From assembly GCA_027310665.1 (NCBI GenBank), contig DAIDAJ010000127.1, positions 1 to 64,000 on the forward strand: a DNA stretch of 64,000 bases, in the 5' to 3' direction. The notes under the pieces were generated by a model that ran no database searches, was not told where the DNA came from, and saw nothing but the letters and a program-made list of their open reading frames with translations. Origin of the DNA: Sideroxydans sp. (GTDB lineage Bacteria; Pseudomonadota; Gammaproteobacteria; Burkholderiales; Gallionellaceae). The position numbers and the translations under genes are program-made. Shown here piece by piece: positions 44,334 through 53,588 of the stretch; the first letter of the stretch is position 1; every line of letters starts with the position of its first letter.

Positions 44334-45107
44334 ATGAGCATCCTGGCCTGGATCATCATCACCAGCCTTCTGGGCGGCATCCTGAGCGTGATAGCGGCTG
44401 CGCTGTTTGCGCTCAATGCACGGGGCGAATACCTTGGCGGACTGGTGAGCTATGCAATCGGAGCGCTACTGGGCGCCGTATTCCTCGACATCCTGCCCGA
44501 GGCGTTCCAGCAAGGACCCAATCTGCCCGCGGTGAGCGCGACGGTGCTGCTCGGTATCCTGCTGTTCTTCACGCTGGAGAAGGTGTTGATCTGGCGCCAC
44601 TGCCATCACGAACACTGCGAAGCGCATGAGCCTCACGAACAGGCGGGGCACGATCACGGGCGCAGCGGCACGATGGTGATCGTCGGCGATACGTTCCACA
44701 ACTTCATCGATGGCATCATCATCGCAGCGGCCTTCCTGGTCGACGTACATCTGGGGGTCGTGACTTCGCTGGCCATCATTGCCCACGAGATCCCGCAGGA
44801 AGTCGGTGATTTTGCGGTCCTGCTGCATTCCGGCTACAGCAAATTACGCGCCTTTCAACTCAATCTCATTTCCAGTTTCGCGACGCTGGTCGGCGGAGTG
44901 CTGGGGTACGTCGCGCTGAAGGACATGCAATCGCTGGTGCCGTATCTGCTGGCCCTTGCGGCGTCCAGCCTGATCTACATCGCGGTGGCAGACCTGATAC
45001 CCGGTTTGCACAAACGAACGCGCATGCGCGATACCGTGCAGCAGGTCGTGTTGATCCTGTTGGGAGTGGGAACAGTCGCGCTGTTCGGTTCCGTCGTCCC
45101 CGCTTGA
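44334..45107 (+). CDS. ZIP-family divalent metal transporter
   Basis: 257 aa, eight predicted helices. A His-rich cytoplasmic loop (RHCHHEHCEAHEPHEQAGHDHGR) and the metal-path motifs DTFHNFIDGIIIAAAF and AHEIPQEVGDFAVLL are typical of ZIP importers for zinc, iron or manganese. It stands alone between the MCP gene and a strong bidirectional hairpin. The metal specificity cannot be decided from sequence. Confidence 0.88.
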   Translation: MSILAWIIITSLLGGILSVIAAALFALNARGEYLGGLVSYAIGALLGAVFLDILPEAFQQGPNLPAVSATVLLGILLFFTLEKVLIWRHCHHEHCEAHEPHEQAGHDHGRSGTMVIVGDTFHNFIDGIIIAAAFLVDVHLGVVTSLAIIAHEIPQEVGDFAVLLHSGYSKLRAFQLNLISSFATLVGGVLGYVALKDMQSLVPYLLALAASSLIYIAVADLIPGLHKRTRMRDTVQQVVLILLGVGTVALFGSVVPA

Positions 45108-45151
45108 GTTCGTGCGATGACTGGCGCCGGCAGGCTTGAAATGCCACCACC

Positions 45152-45188
45152 GTGCCGGTCAGAAGGTTCTTGCGTATCTGACCGGCAC
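45152..45188. terminator. Long hairpin between convergent zip and hsp20 genes
   Basis: GTGCCGGTCAGA and TCTGACCGGCAC form a perfect 12-bp stem with a 13-nt loop, midway between the two stop codons. It lacks a clear T-run on either side, so it may act as an RNA-stabilising or Rho-assisted terminator. Confidence 0.55.
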
Positions 45189-45198
45189 TACTTTGCTG

Positions 45199-45648
45199 TC
45201 ATGACACGGAGACATTGACCGACTTTGGCTTGGCTTTCTCCGACTTTGGAAGAGTCACATTGAGCATGCCGTCCTTGAATTCGGCTTTTACGGCCGATTC
45301 GTCGGCATCGTCTGGCACCCGGAAACTGCGCACGAAGCTGCCATAAGAACACTCGACGCGGTGGAATTTCTTGTTTTTCTCCTCTTTTTCCTGCTTGCGC
45401 TCGCCCTGGATGGTGAGCATGCCGTCCTGGATGGTGACTTTCACGTCATCTTTGCTTACCCCGGGAATTTCCCCCTTGATGAGGTAGGCGGCGTCCGTTT
45501 CGCTGATGTCGACGGAAGGCATCCAGTCTGCAACAGCCAGCATCTCGTTATCCGATGTGGAACGGCTGGGCATTCGCCCGAATATGCGATTCAAGCGACT
45601 TGAGACGTCATCCAGTTCCCGGAAGGGATCCCATTTGATCAAGTTCAT
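45199..45648 (-). CDS. Small heat-shock protein, Hsp20 family
   Basis: 149 aa alpha-crystallin-type chaperone that holds unfolding proteins. The crystallin domain spans residues ~45-135 (MPSVDISETDAAYLIKGEIPGV, later DGMLNVTLPKSEKAK). AAAGGAG precedes the start. Usual IbpA/Hsp20 length. I could not identify a convincing sigma-32 promoter upstream. Confidence 0.93.
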   Translation of the reverse strand: MNLIKWDPFRELDDVSSRLNRIFGRMPSRSTSDNEMLAVADWMPSVDISETDAAYLIKGEIPGVSKDDVKVTIQDGMLTIQGERKQEKEEKNKKFHRVECSYGSFVRSFRVPDDADESAVKAEFKDGMLNVTLPKSEKAKPKSVNVSVS

Positions 45649-45784
45649 GATAGTGCTCCTTTTTAAGTTGCGTCAAAGACAAATACCGCTCCGACCCCGC
45701 ATGAAAATAATCAGCCATGGTCAAGCAAAGCTCCAGTTTTAATGCATCCGGTATGAACTACTCCAGCCTGCCAATGTGAGCGGT

Positions 45785-46207
45785 TCATGGCTCCAGCTCC
45801 GGCAGTAACGGATTGATGATCAGCCGCAAAGAGCGCTTGCCGTCAAATTCGACACGGACAAGACTCAGAATGCAGGAAACAATCCTGCCTTGCCGATCTT
45901 GTGCGTCGTAGCGGTGACCGCAATGGCACAGATAATTGAGGAGCGGATTCAAGCGTCCGGCCTGAATCAGGTCGACTCCAGTGAGCTGGGGCAGCAGGCG
46001 CGACACGTGTTGCCAAACCAGATCGCGGCGCTGGAAACCAAACAGGTTTTCAAACGACTTGCTGCAGTCCTGAATCATTCCGCGCTCGTTCAGTGCCAGT
46101 GACGGCGGGTCTTGTGGTTCGATCCAGTACTCATCGCGCCCGTCTCTTGTCCGGCTATTGGAAAAGGGCTGGGCATCACTGGATGAGACACGTCTCTGCA
46201 AGTCCAT
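45785..46207 (-). CDS. PAS-domain protein of unknown role
   Basis: 140 aa from ATG 46207, which is preceded by AAGGAG; the track's N-terminal extension of 66 residues runs through the A+T-rich intergenic region. Residues ~30-140 resemble a PAS domain (ALNERGMIQDCSKSFENLFGFQRRDLVWQHVSRLLPQL). No output domain is attached. It is divergent from the histidine kinase at 46587, which also has a PAS domain, and might modulate it. Confidence 0.65.
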   Translation of the reverse strand: MDLQRRVSSSDAQPFSNSRTRDGRDEYWIEPQDPPSLALNERGMIQDCSKSFENLFGFQRRDLVWQHVSRLLPQLTGVDLIQAGRLNPLLNYLCHCGHRYDAQDRQGRIVSCILSLVRVEFDGKRSLRLIINPLLPELEP

Positions 46208-46586
46208 TTCTTTTCTCCTTGAGGCTATCTTGAGAAGATGGGGCAATGGGGGATAATTGAATCTACTGCGATGCCGGGATGGAGGAAATACGGGCGAATA
46301 CATATGTATAAATACATATCTGTTTGAGAATATAAGGATTTTCTGTGTACAAGGCTGATTAAAAACGGTATATATCCGGACCATCAAAGGCTGTGTGCTT
46401 TGCAATCAGCAATGGACAAAACGATGCATCCATACACCGGAGGCGGTGCAAAGTGGCATCAGTGAGGAGGCCATGTTACTTTTTTCCGGAATCCGGTTTC
46501 GTGCGGATGCTACTTAGCTATCTGTTTCTGTGATATTTTCGTTACTATTCTGATTAACATCATTGGACGAACCAAGTGAAATCCTG
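46208..46586. other. Intergenic region upstream of the PAS kinase
   Basis: 379 bp between divergent genes. The only marked structure is the 18-bp inverted repeat listed separately. The right part (46330-46560) contains no defensible promoter or gene. Confidence 0.45.
46302..46319. promoter_or_regulatory. 18-bp inverted repeat, candidate operator
   Basis: ATATGTATAAATACATAT is an exact inverted repeat with a 2-bp centre. It lies about 95 bp upstream of the PAS protein start, in the divergent control region. Confidence 0.4.
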
Positions 46587-47870
46587 ATGCCACCAGCAGA
46601 TGAACCCGTCAGAAAGAAAGCCCAATACGCTCTTCGCGTGGAAGTCGAAGAGCAGCTTTCGCCCGAATCTCCCGTGGAGGAAAATTCTCGTGCCACTTGG
46701 GAGAAGCTGTATGAACTCCAGGCGCACCTGCTCGCACCAAAGTTGCAGGACGATGAGCGGCGGAATACGCAGATTGGGGGGGAGGTGTTCCGTGACCGGT
46801 ACATGGATCTTTATGACTTTTTCCCCATCGGTTATCTCACGCTCGGCAGCGATGGCATCATCAACGAGGTCAATCTTGCCGGAGCTGCGCTGCTGGGCGT
46901 GGAGCGCAGCAAACTGATCCGTCGCCGCTTCGCCCCTTTCGTGGCACCTGATGACAGCGAATCGTGGCACCGGCATTTTTTGCACACGCAAAACAGCAGC
47001 GACAGGCAAAGTTGCGAACTGGCGATCAGACGCCTTGACGGCTCGTCCTTTCAAGCCAAATTGGACAGCATGCGGATGGAAGCAGGGAATGACGCTCCGC
47101 TACGCATCGTCATCTCCGACATCACCGAACGAAAAAGCATGGAAAAGGAAATACAGTATCGGCGAAAGGAAATGGACGATCTGCATATGCTGCATGCAAC
47201 CTCGCAAACGGTTGCCGCCATCGCACACGAGTTGAATCAGCCGCTGCTTGCAATCGCCTCCTATAGCAGCGCTGCGCTCATGCTGCTGGAATCCGGAGAG
47301 CCCAATCTGGACAAGGTCAGGAAAGCGATCGATGGCTGCGAGCGTCAGGCACACCGTGCCGGAAAATCGATCCGGGATCTGCTCGAATTCCTGAACATTC
47401 AGGAGTTCACGACCGAAATATTCGATCTTCATAAAGAAATAGCCGATATTCTCGATGCCGCAAGGTCGGAGCAGGAATTGGCGTTTGAATGTGTTTTCCA
47501 CAAGAGCGAAGAACTCCCCTTGGTTCGGGCCAGTCGTACCCACGTGCAAAAGGTGTTGCTCAATCTGTTACACAACGGTGTGGAGGCCATGCGGGAAGCC
47601 GGCGTCCCGCTGCCGGTCATTTCCGTAACGGTGAAACGAATACCGGACGAAAGCGCTGTTCAAGTGACGATACAGGATAACGGGCCTGGAATCAGGGAAG
47701 AGGACGTATATCGCCTGTTCAAGCCGTTCTTTACCACCAAGGCCAAGGGCATCGGCATGGGGCTCGCAGTCAGCCGCTCCCTGATCGAGACAAACGGGGG
47801 CAAACTGTGGTTTGAGTTACAAGCCGGTGCCGGTGCCATTTTTCACCTGACTTTGCCGCTTGCATCATGA
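46587..47870 (+). CDS. Cytoplasmic PAS sensor histidine kinase (FixL-like)
   Basis: 427 aa without membrane helices. A PAS domain (residues ~65-185; FFPIGYLTLGSDGIINEVNLAGAALLG) precedes a HisKA region with the phospho-acceptor in IAHELNQPL and a HATPase (NLLHNGVEAM, DNGPGI, GIGMGLAVSRS). The start is uncertain: the track uses TTG 46563; ATG 46587 is adopted here. The PAS domain lacks the haem-binding histidine context of true FixL as far as I can see. It overlaps its response regulator by ATGA. Confidence 0.87.
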   Translation: MPPADEPVRKKAQYALRVEVEEQLSPESPVEENSRATWEKLYELQAHLLAPKLQDDERRNTQIGGEVFRDRYMDLYDFFPIGYLTLGSDGIINEVNLAGAALLGVERSKLIRRRFAPFVAPDDSESWHRHFLHTQNSSDRQSCELAIRRLDGSSFQAKLDSMRMEAGNDAPLRIVISDITERKSMEKEIQYRRKEMDDLHMLHATSQTVAAIAHELNQPLLAIASYSSAALMLLESGEPNLDKVRKAIDGCERQAHRAGKSIRDLLEFLNIQEFTTEIFDLHKEIADILDAARSEQELAFECVFHKSEELPLVRASRTHVQKVLLNLLHNGVEAMREAGVPLPVISVTVKRIPDESAVQVTIQDNGPGIREEDVYRLFKPFFTTKAKGIGMGLAVSRSLIETNGGKLWFELQAGAGAIFHLTLPLAS

Positions 47871-48469
47871 GTTACTACGGCTACGTATTTATTGTCGATG
47901 ATGATGCGGTCGTGCTGGACTCGCTGCGAATGCAACTGGAAGCTGCCGGTTATGCCGTTGCCACGTTTCATGGTGCCGAAGATTTCCTTGAAATATGCAC
48001 CCCCGATACCGATGGCTGCATCATTCTGGATGTGAGCATGCCTGACATGGACGGCCCCGCTTTGCAGGAGGAATTGAAGCGGCGGGGCCTGAATCTGCCG
48101 ATCATCTTTCTTTCCGGGCATGGCACCATACCTTTGACGGTACGCGCCCTCAAGGCGGGTGCGATGGACTTTCTGACCAAGCCGGTGAAAGGGGCGGTAT
48201 TGCTGGCCCGTGTCCAGGAGGCGATGGAGCAATGTTCCATTTTGCGGAAGCAGGCCGAGGCTTCCCGATCCGTCGCCTCAAGACTGGCCATGCTGACCGA
48301 TCGCGAGCATGAAATACTCAAACTGGCCGTCGCCGGGCACACCAGCAAGGAAATCGCACAGCGCCTGGGCATCAGCTACAGAACGGTGGAGATACATCGC
48401 GCTCACGTCATGCAGAAGACCGGCGCAACCAATATGCTCGAACTCGCACGCATCACCTCGAACCAGTAA
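47867..48469 (+). CDS. FixJ/TtrR-family response regulator
   Basis: 200 aa. A receiver domain (FIVDDDAVVLDSL; phosphorylation site in IILDVSMPDMDG; conserved lysine in LTKPVKG) is joined to a LuxR-type helix-turn-helix (LTDREHEILKLAVAGHTSKEIAQRLGISYRTVEIHRAHVM). Partner of the preceding kinase, with overlapping start and stop. Targets are unknown; the nitroreductase gene 94 bp downstream could be one. Confidence 0.92.
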   Translation: MSYYGYVFIVDDDAVVLDSLRMQLEAAGYAVATFHGAEDFLEICTPDTDGCIILDVSMPDMDGPALQEELKRRGLNLPIIFLSGHGTIPLTVRALKAGAMDFLTKPVKGAVLLARVQEAMEQCSILRKQAEASRSVASRLAMLTDREHEILKLAVAGHTSKEIAQRLGISYRTVEIHRAHVMQKTGATNMLELARITSNQ

Positions 48470-48563
48470 GCCGGATAGGTTCTGCGGGCCCATACGTATT
48501 CATACTGATTTTGCCGGTGGTCGTTCGATGTTAGCGTGAGCAACATACGAGGAGGTGCCCATC

Positions 48564-49166
48564 ATGTTGCTGCCAACGATCGAAAAGCCGCGAGGCAAGA
48601 ATATATTCGAGGCCATTCTTGCGCGGCGCACTGTCCGGGCGTATTTGCCGGACAAGATCAGCAAGAACGCCATCCAGACACTGCTGGAAGCCGCTGTGCG
48701 CGCTCCCACTGCCATGCATGAGGAACCTTGGGCGTTTGTTGTGGTACAGAACCAGCAGATACTGAAGCAGCTGTCGGATCGGGCCAAGCCGATATTCATC
48801 GAGGAGATGCGTCACCGCAACGCACAGGGTGTCCGGCATTCGTTCGATCATTTTTCCAGGCCCGATTTCGACATGTTTCATGGAGCCGGCACCATGATCA
48901 TCATCTGTGCAAAACCGACGAGCCCCTTTGTCGTTGCCGATTGCTGGCTGGCAGCCGAAAATCTGATGCTGGCAGCCTGCGATCTTGGTCTCGGCACTTG
49001 CGTCATCGGTTCTTCCGTTTCCGTCCTGAATATACACATGGTGAAAACCGAGCTCGGCATACCCGCTGCCTACACCGTCATTGCGCCCATCATCGTGGGG
49101 GTGCCGATGGGGGAAACTGCAGCGGCTTCAAGAAAGGAACCTTTGGTTCTGTCCTGGAAACAATGA
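48564..49166 (+). CDS. Nitroreductase-family flavoprotein
   Basis: 200 aa FMN-dependent oxidoreductase. The family N-terminus is FEAILARRTVRAYLPDKISKNAIQTLLEAAVRAPTAMHEEPWAFVVV. ATG 48564 lies eight bases after GAGGAGG; the track's GTG at 48555 overlaps the Shine-Dalgarno and is rejected. The natural substrate (quinone, flavin or nitro compound) is unknown. It follows the two-component genes on the same strand. Confidence 0.88.
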   Translation: MLLPTIEKPRGKNIFEAILARRTVRAYLPDKISKNAIQTLLEAAVRAPTAMHEEPWAFVVVQNQQILKQLSDRAKPIFIEEMRHRNAQGVRHSFDHFSRPDFDMFHGAGTMIIICAKPTSPFVVADCWLAAENLMLAACDLGLGTCVIGSSVSVLNIHMVKTELGIPAAYTVIAPIIVGVPMGETAAASRKEPLVLSWKQ

Positions 49167-49409
49167 CCCATTGAGTGGCCAAGTGGCTCAAGTTCGATTT
49201 GACCGCACCGGCTTCATTGCCTGTAACGCCCGATGTCGAAATTCTGTTTCCGGCAGCCTGACAGGCCGGCCCGGACCGCATTTCCAGACATTCATCATGC
49301 CCAGCTTGTGAAACAGTTAGAATAGCGTCCCCTCCGGGAAGGGGCGAAACAGCCTTGCATGTCCCTCCTGGGCATCAACTCATACGACTAAGTGCAGCAC
49401 CGAAACAGC

Positions 49410-50729
49410 ATGAACATTAAAGATAAAACACCCAGGATCGGTTTCGTATCGCTAGGCTGTCCCAAGGCGACGGTGGATTCGGAGCATATCCTCACACGCA
49501 TGCGCGCCGAAGGTTACATCATCACGCCGAGCTACCAGGAAGCCGACCTGGTGGTGGTCAATACTTGCGGCTTCATCGACAGCGCCGTCGCGGAATCGCT
49601 GGAAGCCATCGGCGAAGCGCTGCAGGAGAACGGCAAGGTCATCGTTACCGGATGCCTGGGGGCGAAGGGTGACATCGTGCAAAAGACGCACCCCAAAGTG
49701 CTTTCCGTTACCGGACCGCACGAGACCGACGCGGTGATGAACGCAGTGCATCAGTACCTGCCCAGATTGCACGACCCCTATGTCGACCTGGTACCGCCGC
49801 AAGGCGTGCGCCTTACGCCGCAGCACTTTGCCTACCTGAAGATATCCGAAGGCTGCAATCATCGTTGCACCTTCTGCATCATACCCAGCCTGCGCGGCAA
49901 CCTGGTGAGCCGTCCGGTGGGCGACGTGATGCTGGAGGCCGAGAAGCTGGTCGAGTCCGGCGTGAAAGAGCTGCTGGTGATCTCGCAGGACACCTCGGCC
50001 TACGGCGTGGATGTGAAATACCGCACCGGCTTCTGGGGCGGCAAACCGCTCCGGACGCGCATGACCGATCTGGCGGATGCGCTCGGCAGCCTCGGCGTAT
50101 GGACGCGCCTGCATTACGTCTACCCCTATCCGAGCGTGGACGAGGTCATCCCGTTGATGGCCGAGGGCAAGATCCTGCCGTATCTCGATATTCCGTTCCA
50201 GCATGCCAACGAACGCATCCTGAAGCTGATGAAGCGCCCGGCCAGCAGCGAGAACGTGCTGAATCGGATCCGGCAGTGGCGCAACGTGTGCCCGGACATC
50301 ACCCTGCGCAGCACCTTCATCGTCGGTTTCCCCGGCGAGACGGAAGAGGAGTTCGAAGAGCTGCTCGACTTCATCGAGGAAGCGCAGCTGGACCGCGTCG
50401 GCGCCTTCAAGTATTCGCCGGTGGAAGGCGCGGCAGCGAATGCCCTGCCCGACCACGTCGATCCCGATGTCCAGGAAGACCGCTTGGCACGCCTGATGTA
50501 CCTGCAGGAAGAGATCAGCGCCGGGAAGCTGGCGAGGAAGGTCGGCCAGACCATGACTGTGCTGGTGGACGATGTGGATGAAGGCGGATCGGTCGCGCGC
50601 AGCGCCGCCGATGCGCCGGAAATAGACGGCCTGGTGTACATCGACGGTGAAGAGCTGGAAGTCGGCGAGTTCGTCACGGTAAGAATCACGGATTCCGACG
50701 AACATGACCTGTGGGGTGAAGTGGTCTGA
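49410..50729 (+). CDS. rimO: Ribosomal protein S12 methylthiotransferase RimO
   Basis: 439 aa radical-SAM enzyme that adds a methylthio group to Asp88 of ribosomal protein S12. The N-terminal UPF0004 domain has [14 protein letters not shown] and NTCGFIDSA. The radical-SAM cluster is CNHRCTFC and a C-terminal TRAM domain ends the protein. ATG 49410 gives the conserved start [12 protein letters not shown]; the track's GTG six codons earlier is less likely. Confidence 0.94.
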   Translation: MNIKDKTPRIGFVSLGCPKATVDSEHILTRMRAEGYIITPSYQEADLVVVNTCGFIDSAVAESLEAIGEALQENGKVIVTGCLGAKGDIVQKTHPKVLSVTGPHETDAVMNAVHQYLPRLHDPYVDLVPPQGVRLTPQHFAYLKISEGCNHRCTFCIIPSLRGNLVSRPVGDVMLEAEKLVESGVKELLVISQDTSAYGVDVKYRTGFWGGKPLRTRMTDLADALGSLGVWTRLHYVYPYPSVDEVIPLMAEGKILPYLDIPFQHANERILKLMKRPASSENVLNRIRQWRNVCPDITLRSTFIVGFPGETEEEFEELLDFIEEAQLDRVGAFKYSPVEGAAANALPDHVDPDVQEDRLARLMYLQEEISAGKLARKVGQTMTVLVDDVDEGGSVARSAADAPEIDGLVYIDGEELEVGEFVTVRITDSDEHDLWGEVV

Positions 50730-50731
50730 GC

Positions 50732-51070
50732 ATGAGTGAGGAAAACCCCTGCCTGACTTGCGGCGCGTGTTGCGCTTATTTCCGGGTCTCGTTCTACTGG
50801 GGTGAGTCGAACGAAGCCCCCGGCGGCATCGTTCCCGCCGAGCTGACCGAGCAGGTGCACCAGCACCTGCTTTGCATGAAAGGGACCAACAACCATCCTC
50901 CGCGTTGCGTCGCCCTGCAGGGCGAGGTCGGCAAAAAGGTCTCCTGTTCCATCTACGAACATCGTCCAACGCCTTGCCGCGAGTTCAACGTGTACGAACT
51001 GGACGGCTCGCCAAACATGCGCTGCTTCAAGCTGCGAGGACTGACGCCTCCTGCTACAATCGATTTATGA
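50732..51070 (+). CDS. YkgJ-family cysteine-cluster protein
   Basis: 112 aa. The conserved cysteines ([12 protein letters not shown], then [18 protein letters not shown] and CFKL) form the putative zinc- or iron-binding cluster of the YkgJ/UPF0153 family. It begins 2 bp after rimO and overlaps the fluoride channel gene by ATGA, so the three are one transcript. The function of the family is not established. Confidence 0.87.
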   Translation: MSEENPCLTCGACCAYFRVSFYWGESNEAPGGIVPAELTEQVHQHLLCMKGTNNHPPRCVALQGEVGKKVSCSIYEHRPTPCREFNVYELDGSPNMRCFKLRGLTPPATIDL

Positions 51071-51450
51071 CGCTTTTCGCCTTTTTCGCTGTCGGTCTGG
51101 GTGCTGCCATCGGTGCGTGGCTGCGCTGGGGTCTGGGTATATGGCTGAACCCGGCAGTATCCGAACTGCCATTGGGTACTCTGTCCGCCAATCTTATAGG
51201 CGGTTATCTCGTGGGGCTTGCAGTCGCATTCTTCATGCACTACCCCAGTCTGTCGCCGGAATGGCGCTTGTTCGCCATCACCGGTTTCCTGGGAGGACTC
51301 ACGACATTTTCCACTTTCTCGGCGGAGACTGTTACGCTGCTGATGCGCGGACAATATGCCTGGGGCACGGCGATCGTCGCGGCACACCTCGGAGGTTCGC
51401 TGCTGATGACGGTGCTGGGGATGCAAACGTTCAAATGGGTACAGCAATAG
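51067..51450 (+). CDS. crcB: Fluoride channel FluC (CrcB)
   Basis: 127 aa, four helices. Dual-topology fluoride exporter of the inner membrane. Family motifs are [27 protein letters not shown] and [13 protein letters not shown]. The start at 51067 overlaps the YkgJ gene stop. No fluoride riboswitch is possible at this internal position. A DUF190 gene follows, as often in these loci. Confidence 0.92.
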   Translation: MTLFAFFAVGLGAAIGAWLRWGLGIWLNPAVSELPLGTLSANLIGGYLVGLAVAFFMHYPSLSPEWRLFAITGFLGGLTTFSTFSAETVTLLMRGQYAWGTAIVAAHLGGSLLMTVLGMQTFKWVQQ

Positions 51451-51460
51451 GGGAGAGAAT

Positions 51461-51778
51461 ATGCAATCCGTCGTGCTTAAGTTCTACGTCAGCGAAAAAC
51501 AACATCACCATAACGAACTGATGCACGAGTGGCTGCTGCGCCTGGCGCAACGCCTGGAAATACCCGGTGGCTCGGCCTTCCGCGCCATCGCCGGCTATGG
51601 CAAGCATGGGCGCATGCACGAAGAGACCTTCTTCGAACTGGCGGGGAATCTCGCCGTCGCTGTCGAATTCATCCTCGACATGAACGATGCAGACAGACTG
51701 CTAGCCGCCGTGGTTGCAGAGAAACTGCAACTGCACTACGTGCGTTACGCGGTGGAGTCCGGCACGACCGGAGCCTGA
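51461..51778 (+). CDS. DUF190 family protein
   Basis: 105 aa, PII-like ferredoxin-fold protein. The family pattern is LKFYVSEKQHHHNELMHEWLLRLAQRLEIPGGSAFRAIAGYGKHG. It starts 10 bp after crcB behind AGGGGAGAG. DUF190 genes are frequent next to crcB, so it may modulate the channel, but no mechanism is known. It abuts the convergent DUF2934 gene. Confidence 0.87.
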   Translation: MQSVVLKFYVSEKQHHHNELMHEWLLRLAQRLEIPGGSAFRAIAGYGKHGRMHEETFFELAGNLAVAVEFILDMNDADRLLAAVVAEKLQLHYVRYAVESGTTGA

Positions 51779-52183
51779 TTACTTCTTTTCCTTGCCGGAC
51801 AACAAAATCGCGATCTCGGCTTCAGCCGCGATCCAGTAGTCCATCGAGCCGGCCTTGAAGCCGTTCTTTTCAGCGATGAAATAGGCTGCGTCCTGAACCA
51901 TCCTGTAGCGTTGTTCCGGCGTGGGTGCAGCGGGCACTTTGGCCGGTGCGGTCTTGGCCGGCGCGGCGGCCTTTTTCTCCGGCATGGCCGGTTTGCTGAT
52001 CGTCCCTGCGGGTTTCTTGACCGTTGTTGCCGGTTTCCCGGCGGCCGCAGTCTTGGTTGTCGTCGCCTTGGCTGTTACCTTTTTAGCGGTCGCTTTCGGT
52101 GTGGCTGTTGCTGCGGTTGTCTTTTTTGCTGCGGGTTTGGTGACGGGGGGCTTTTTTGCGGCGGTGGATTTTGCTGTGGCCAT
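51779..52183 (-). CDS. DUF2934 protein with histone-H1-like Ala/Lys/Thr tail
   Basis: 134 aa. The first ~85 residues are low-complexity Ala, Lys, Thr and Pro (AAKKTTAATATPKATAKK), like eukaryotic H1 tails and bacterial PhaF/AlgP proteins. The C-terminal ~45 residues form a DUF2934 module (YRMVQDAAYFIAEKNGF, then DYWIAAEAEI). The tail suggests DNA or polyanion binding. The stop abuts the end of the DUF190 gene. Confidence 0.8.
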   Translation of the reverse strand: MATAKSTAAKKPPVTKPAAKKTTAATATPKATAKKVTAKATTTKTAAAGKPATTVKKPAGTISKPAMPEKKAAAPAKTAPAKVPAAPTPEQRYRMVQDAAYFIAEKNGFKAGSMDYWIAAEAEIAILLSGKEKK

Positions 52184-52301
52184 GGTAGCTACCTTTCAAA
52201 AATTAAGTTCATCGATCTGCGAAATGAAACTTGTAATTTTATGCATCTTCCTCGCTGCCAATTCTAAACACAAATGACTGGCGGCCCGTGATTTATTTGT
52301 G

Positions 52302-53057
52302 TCAGAGACAGAACACGCCGCCCGGACAAGTCTGCGCTTGCTCGATGCGCGTCAGGGTAGGAAGCAGATTCAACCCGGTATTTTCCTTCAATGTCATCGC
52401 TTGTTCCTTGAGGTCCTCCAGCTCGATGTGGATGGGGGCTCCCGTCGCGGCCAGGGCGATCACGTTGCCGCTTTCGCAGGAAGGAAAGGCCAGCGCGCGC
52501 GTATCGAATGCTTCGCGCAACTTTTCCAGACTGGCGGCATAGCCGCGACTGCGTCCCAGCAGATTGACCACGAGGATGCCGTTGTCGGTAAGGCGCGACC
52601 GGCACATCCGATAGAACGGCAGCGTATCCAGTTCGCCGGGCCGTGCGTTCTCGTCGAAACCGTCGACCAGGATCAGATCGTAAGTCTTGTCGTTCTCGGC
52701 GATGAACTTCGCGCCGTCGCCGATCACAACGTTCAGGCGCAAGGGATCGTCCGGCAGCTTGAAGAATTGCCTGGCCGCGGCCACCACGCGCGGCTCGATC
52801 TCCACCACGGTCAGTTTCGCCAGCGGGCAATTGCGGTAGATGAACTTGGTGAGAGATGCCGCGCCCAGCCCGATCAGCAGCACCTTGCGCGGAAAGCGCG
52901 TGTCGTCGCGCATGAGCAGGCTCGCCATCATCTCCTTGGTGTAGTCGAGCTCCAGATGCCAGGGTCTTGCGATGCGCATCGCGCCCTGTACCCAGGTGGA
53001 ACCGAAGTGCAAATAGCGGATGCCGGATTCTTCGCTGATATCGATGGGAAAACTCAT
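52302..53057 (-). CDS. Spermidine synthase-like methyltransferase-fold protein
   Basis: 251 aa. A Rossmann-fold SpeE-like domain shows LLIGLGAASLTKFIY, VVEIEPRVVAAA and DLILVDGFDEN. Polyamine-site residues are not clearly conserved, so catalysis of spermidine formation is doubtful. The start at 53057 (MSFPIDIS) overlaps the DUF2937 stop; the track's longer ORF runs into that gene. The product might use decarboxylated or normal SAM. Confidence 0.8.
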   Translation of the reverse strand: MSFPIDISEESGIRYLHFGSTWVQGAMRIARPWHLELDYTKEMMASLLMRDDTRFPRKVLLIGLGAASLTKFIYRNCPLAKLTVVEIEPRVVAAARQFFKLPDDPLRLNVVIGDGAKFIAENDKTYDLILVDGFDENARPGELDTLPFYRMCRSRLTDNGILVVNLLGRSRGYAASLEKLREAFDTRALAFPSCESGNVIALAATGAPIHIELEDLKEQAMTLKENTGLNLLPTLTRIEQAQTCPGGVFCL

Positions 53058-53584
53058 TGTGTCTGGACGGGGGAAGCTGAACGGAATAATTGTCTGAAGG
53101 CGGGGCGGGCCAGCGCAAGCAGCAACTCTACCCCCAGCAGGACCGAAAGCGCCGCACATGCGCCGAAGACCAGTGCATCCTGGTTCAATGGAACGGCATA
53201 ACTGTACTGCCCCATCGCTTCATCCAGTATTTCCCTGTCGCCGTGCAGCAGGACATGCAACGCCTTCAGCGGCAGGCTGGACTGCAATGCGGCCAGGTCG
53301 GCCTCGAAGCGCAGCTTGCGCGCGACCATCTTCGCGATGGCCAGGCCTTCCTCCTGGAAAGGCTTGAGCTCGCTGTTGCGGTGCAGTTCGATCAGCTTGT
53401 TCAGGTCGCCGTTGAAATACTTGTTGGCGATCTCCTGGTAGGGCTGCAGGTTGATGCTCACCTCGCGCAGATGCGCATCCACGCGTTTCTGGTACTGGTC
53501 GACGAAATTGGGGACCTGCAGACCGATCAGCAACGCGATGCAGGCCAAGATGATCATCAGGTAGCGGTAGAGCACTGCGGTCAT
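53054..53584 (-). CDS. DUF2937 membrane protein
   Basis: 176 aa with an N-terminal helix (YLMIILACIALLIGL) and a C-terminal helix (VFGACAALSVLLGVELLLAL) enclosing a periplasmic helical region. GLQVPNFVDQYQKRVDAHL is the recognisable DUF2937 start. Function unknown. It overlaps the spermidine-synthase-like gene by four bases and follows nnrD by 4 bp, so the three are one operon. Confidence 0.82.
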   Translation of the reverse strand: MTAVLYRYLMIILACIALLIGLQVPNFVDQYQKRVDAHLREVSINLQPYQEIANKYFNGDLNKLIELHRNSELKPFQEEGLAIAKMVARKLRFEADLAALQSSLPLKALHVLLHGDREILDEAMGQYSYAVPLNQDALVFGACAALSVLLGVELLLALARPAFRQLFRSASPVQTQ

Positions 53585-53588
53585 GGTG

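Noticed and set aside
45649-45784. Sigma-32 promoter for hsp20
   Set aside because: A CTTGAC can be found but no CCCCAT-like -10 at the right spacing.
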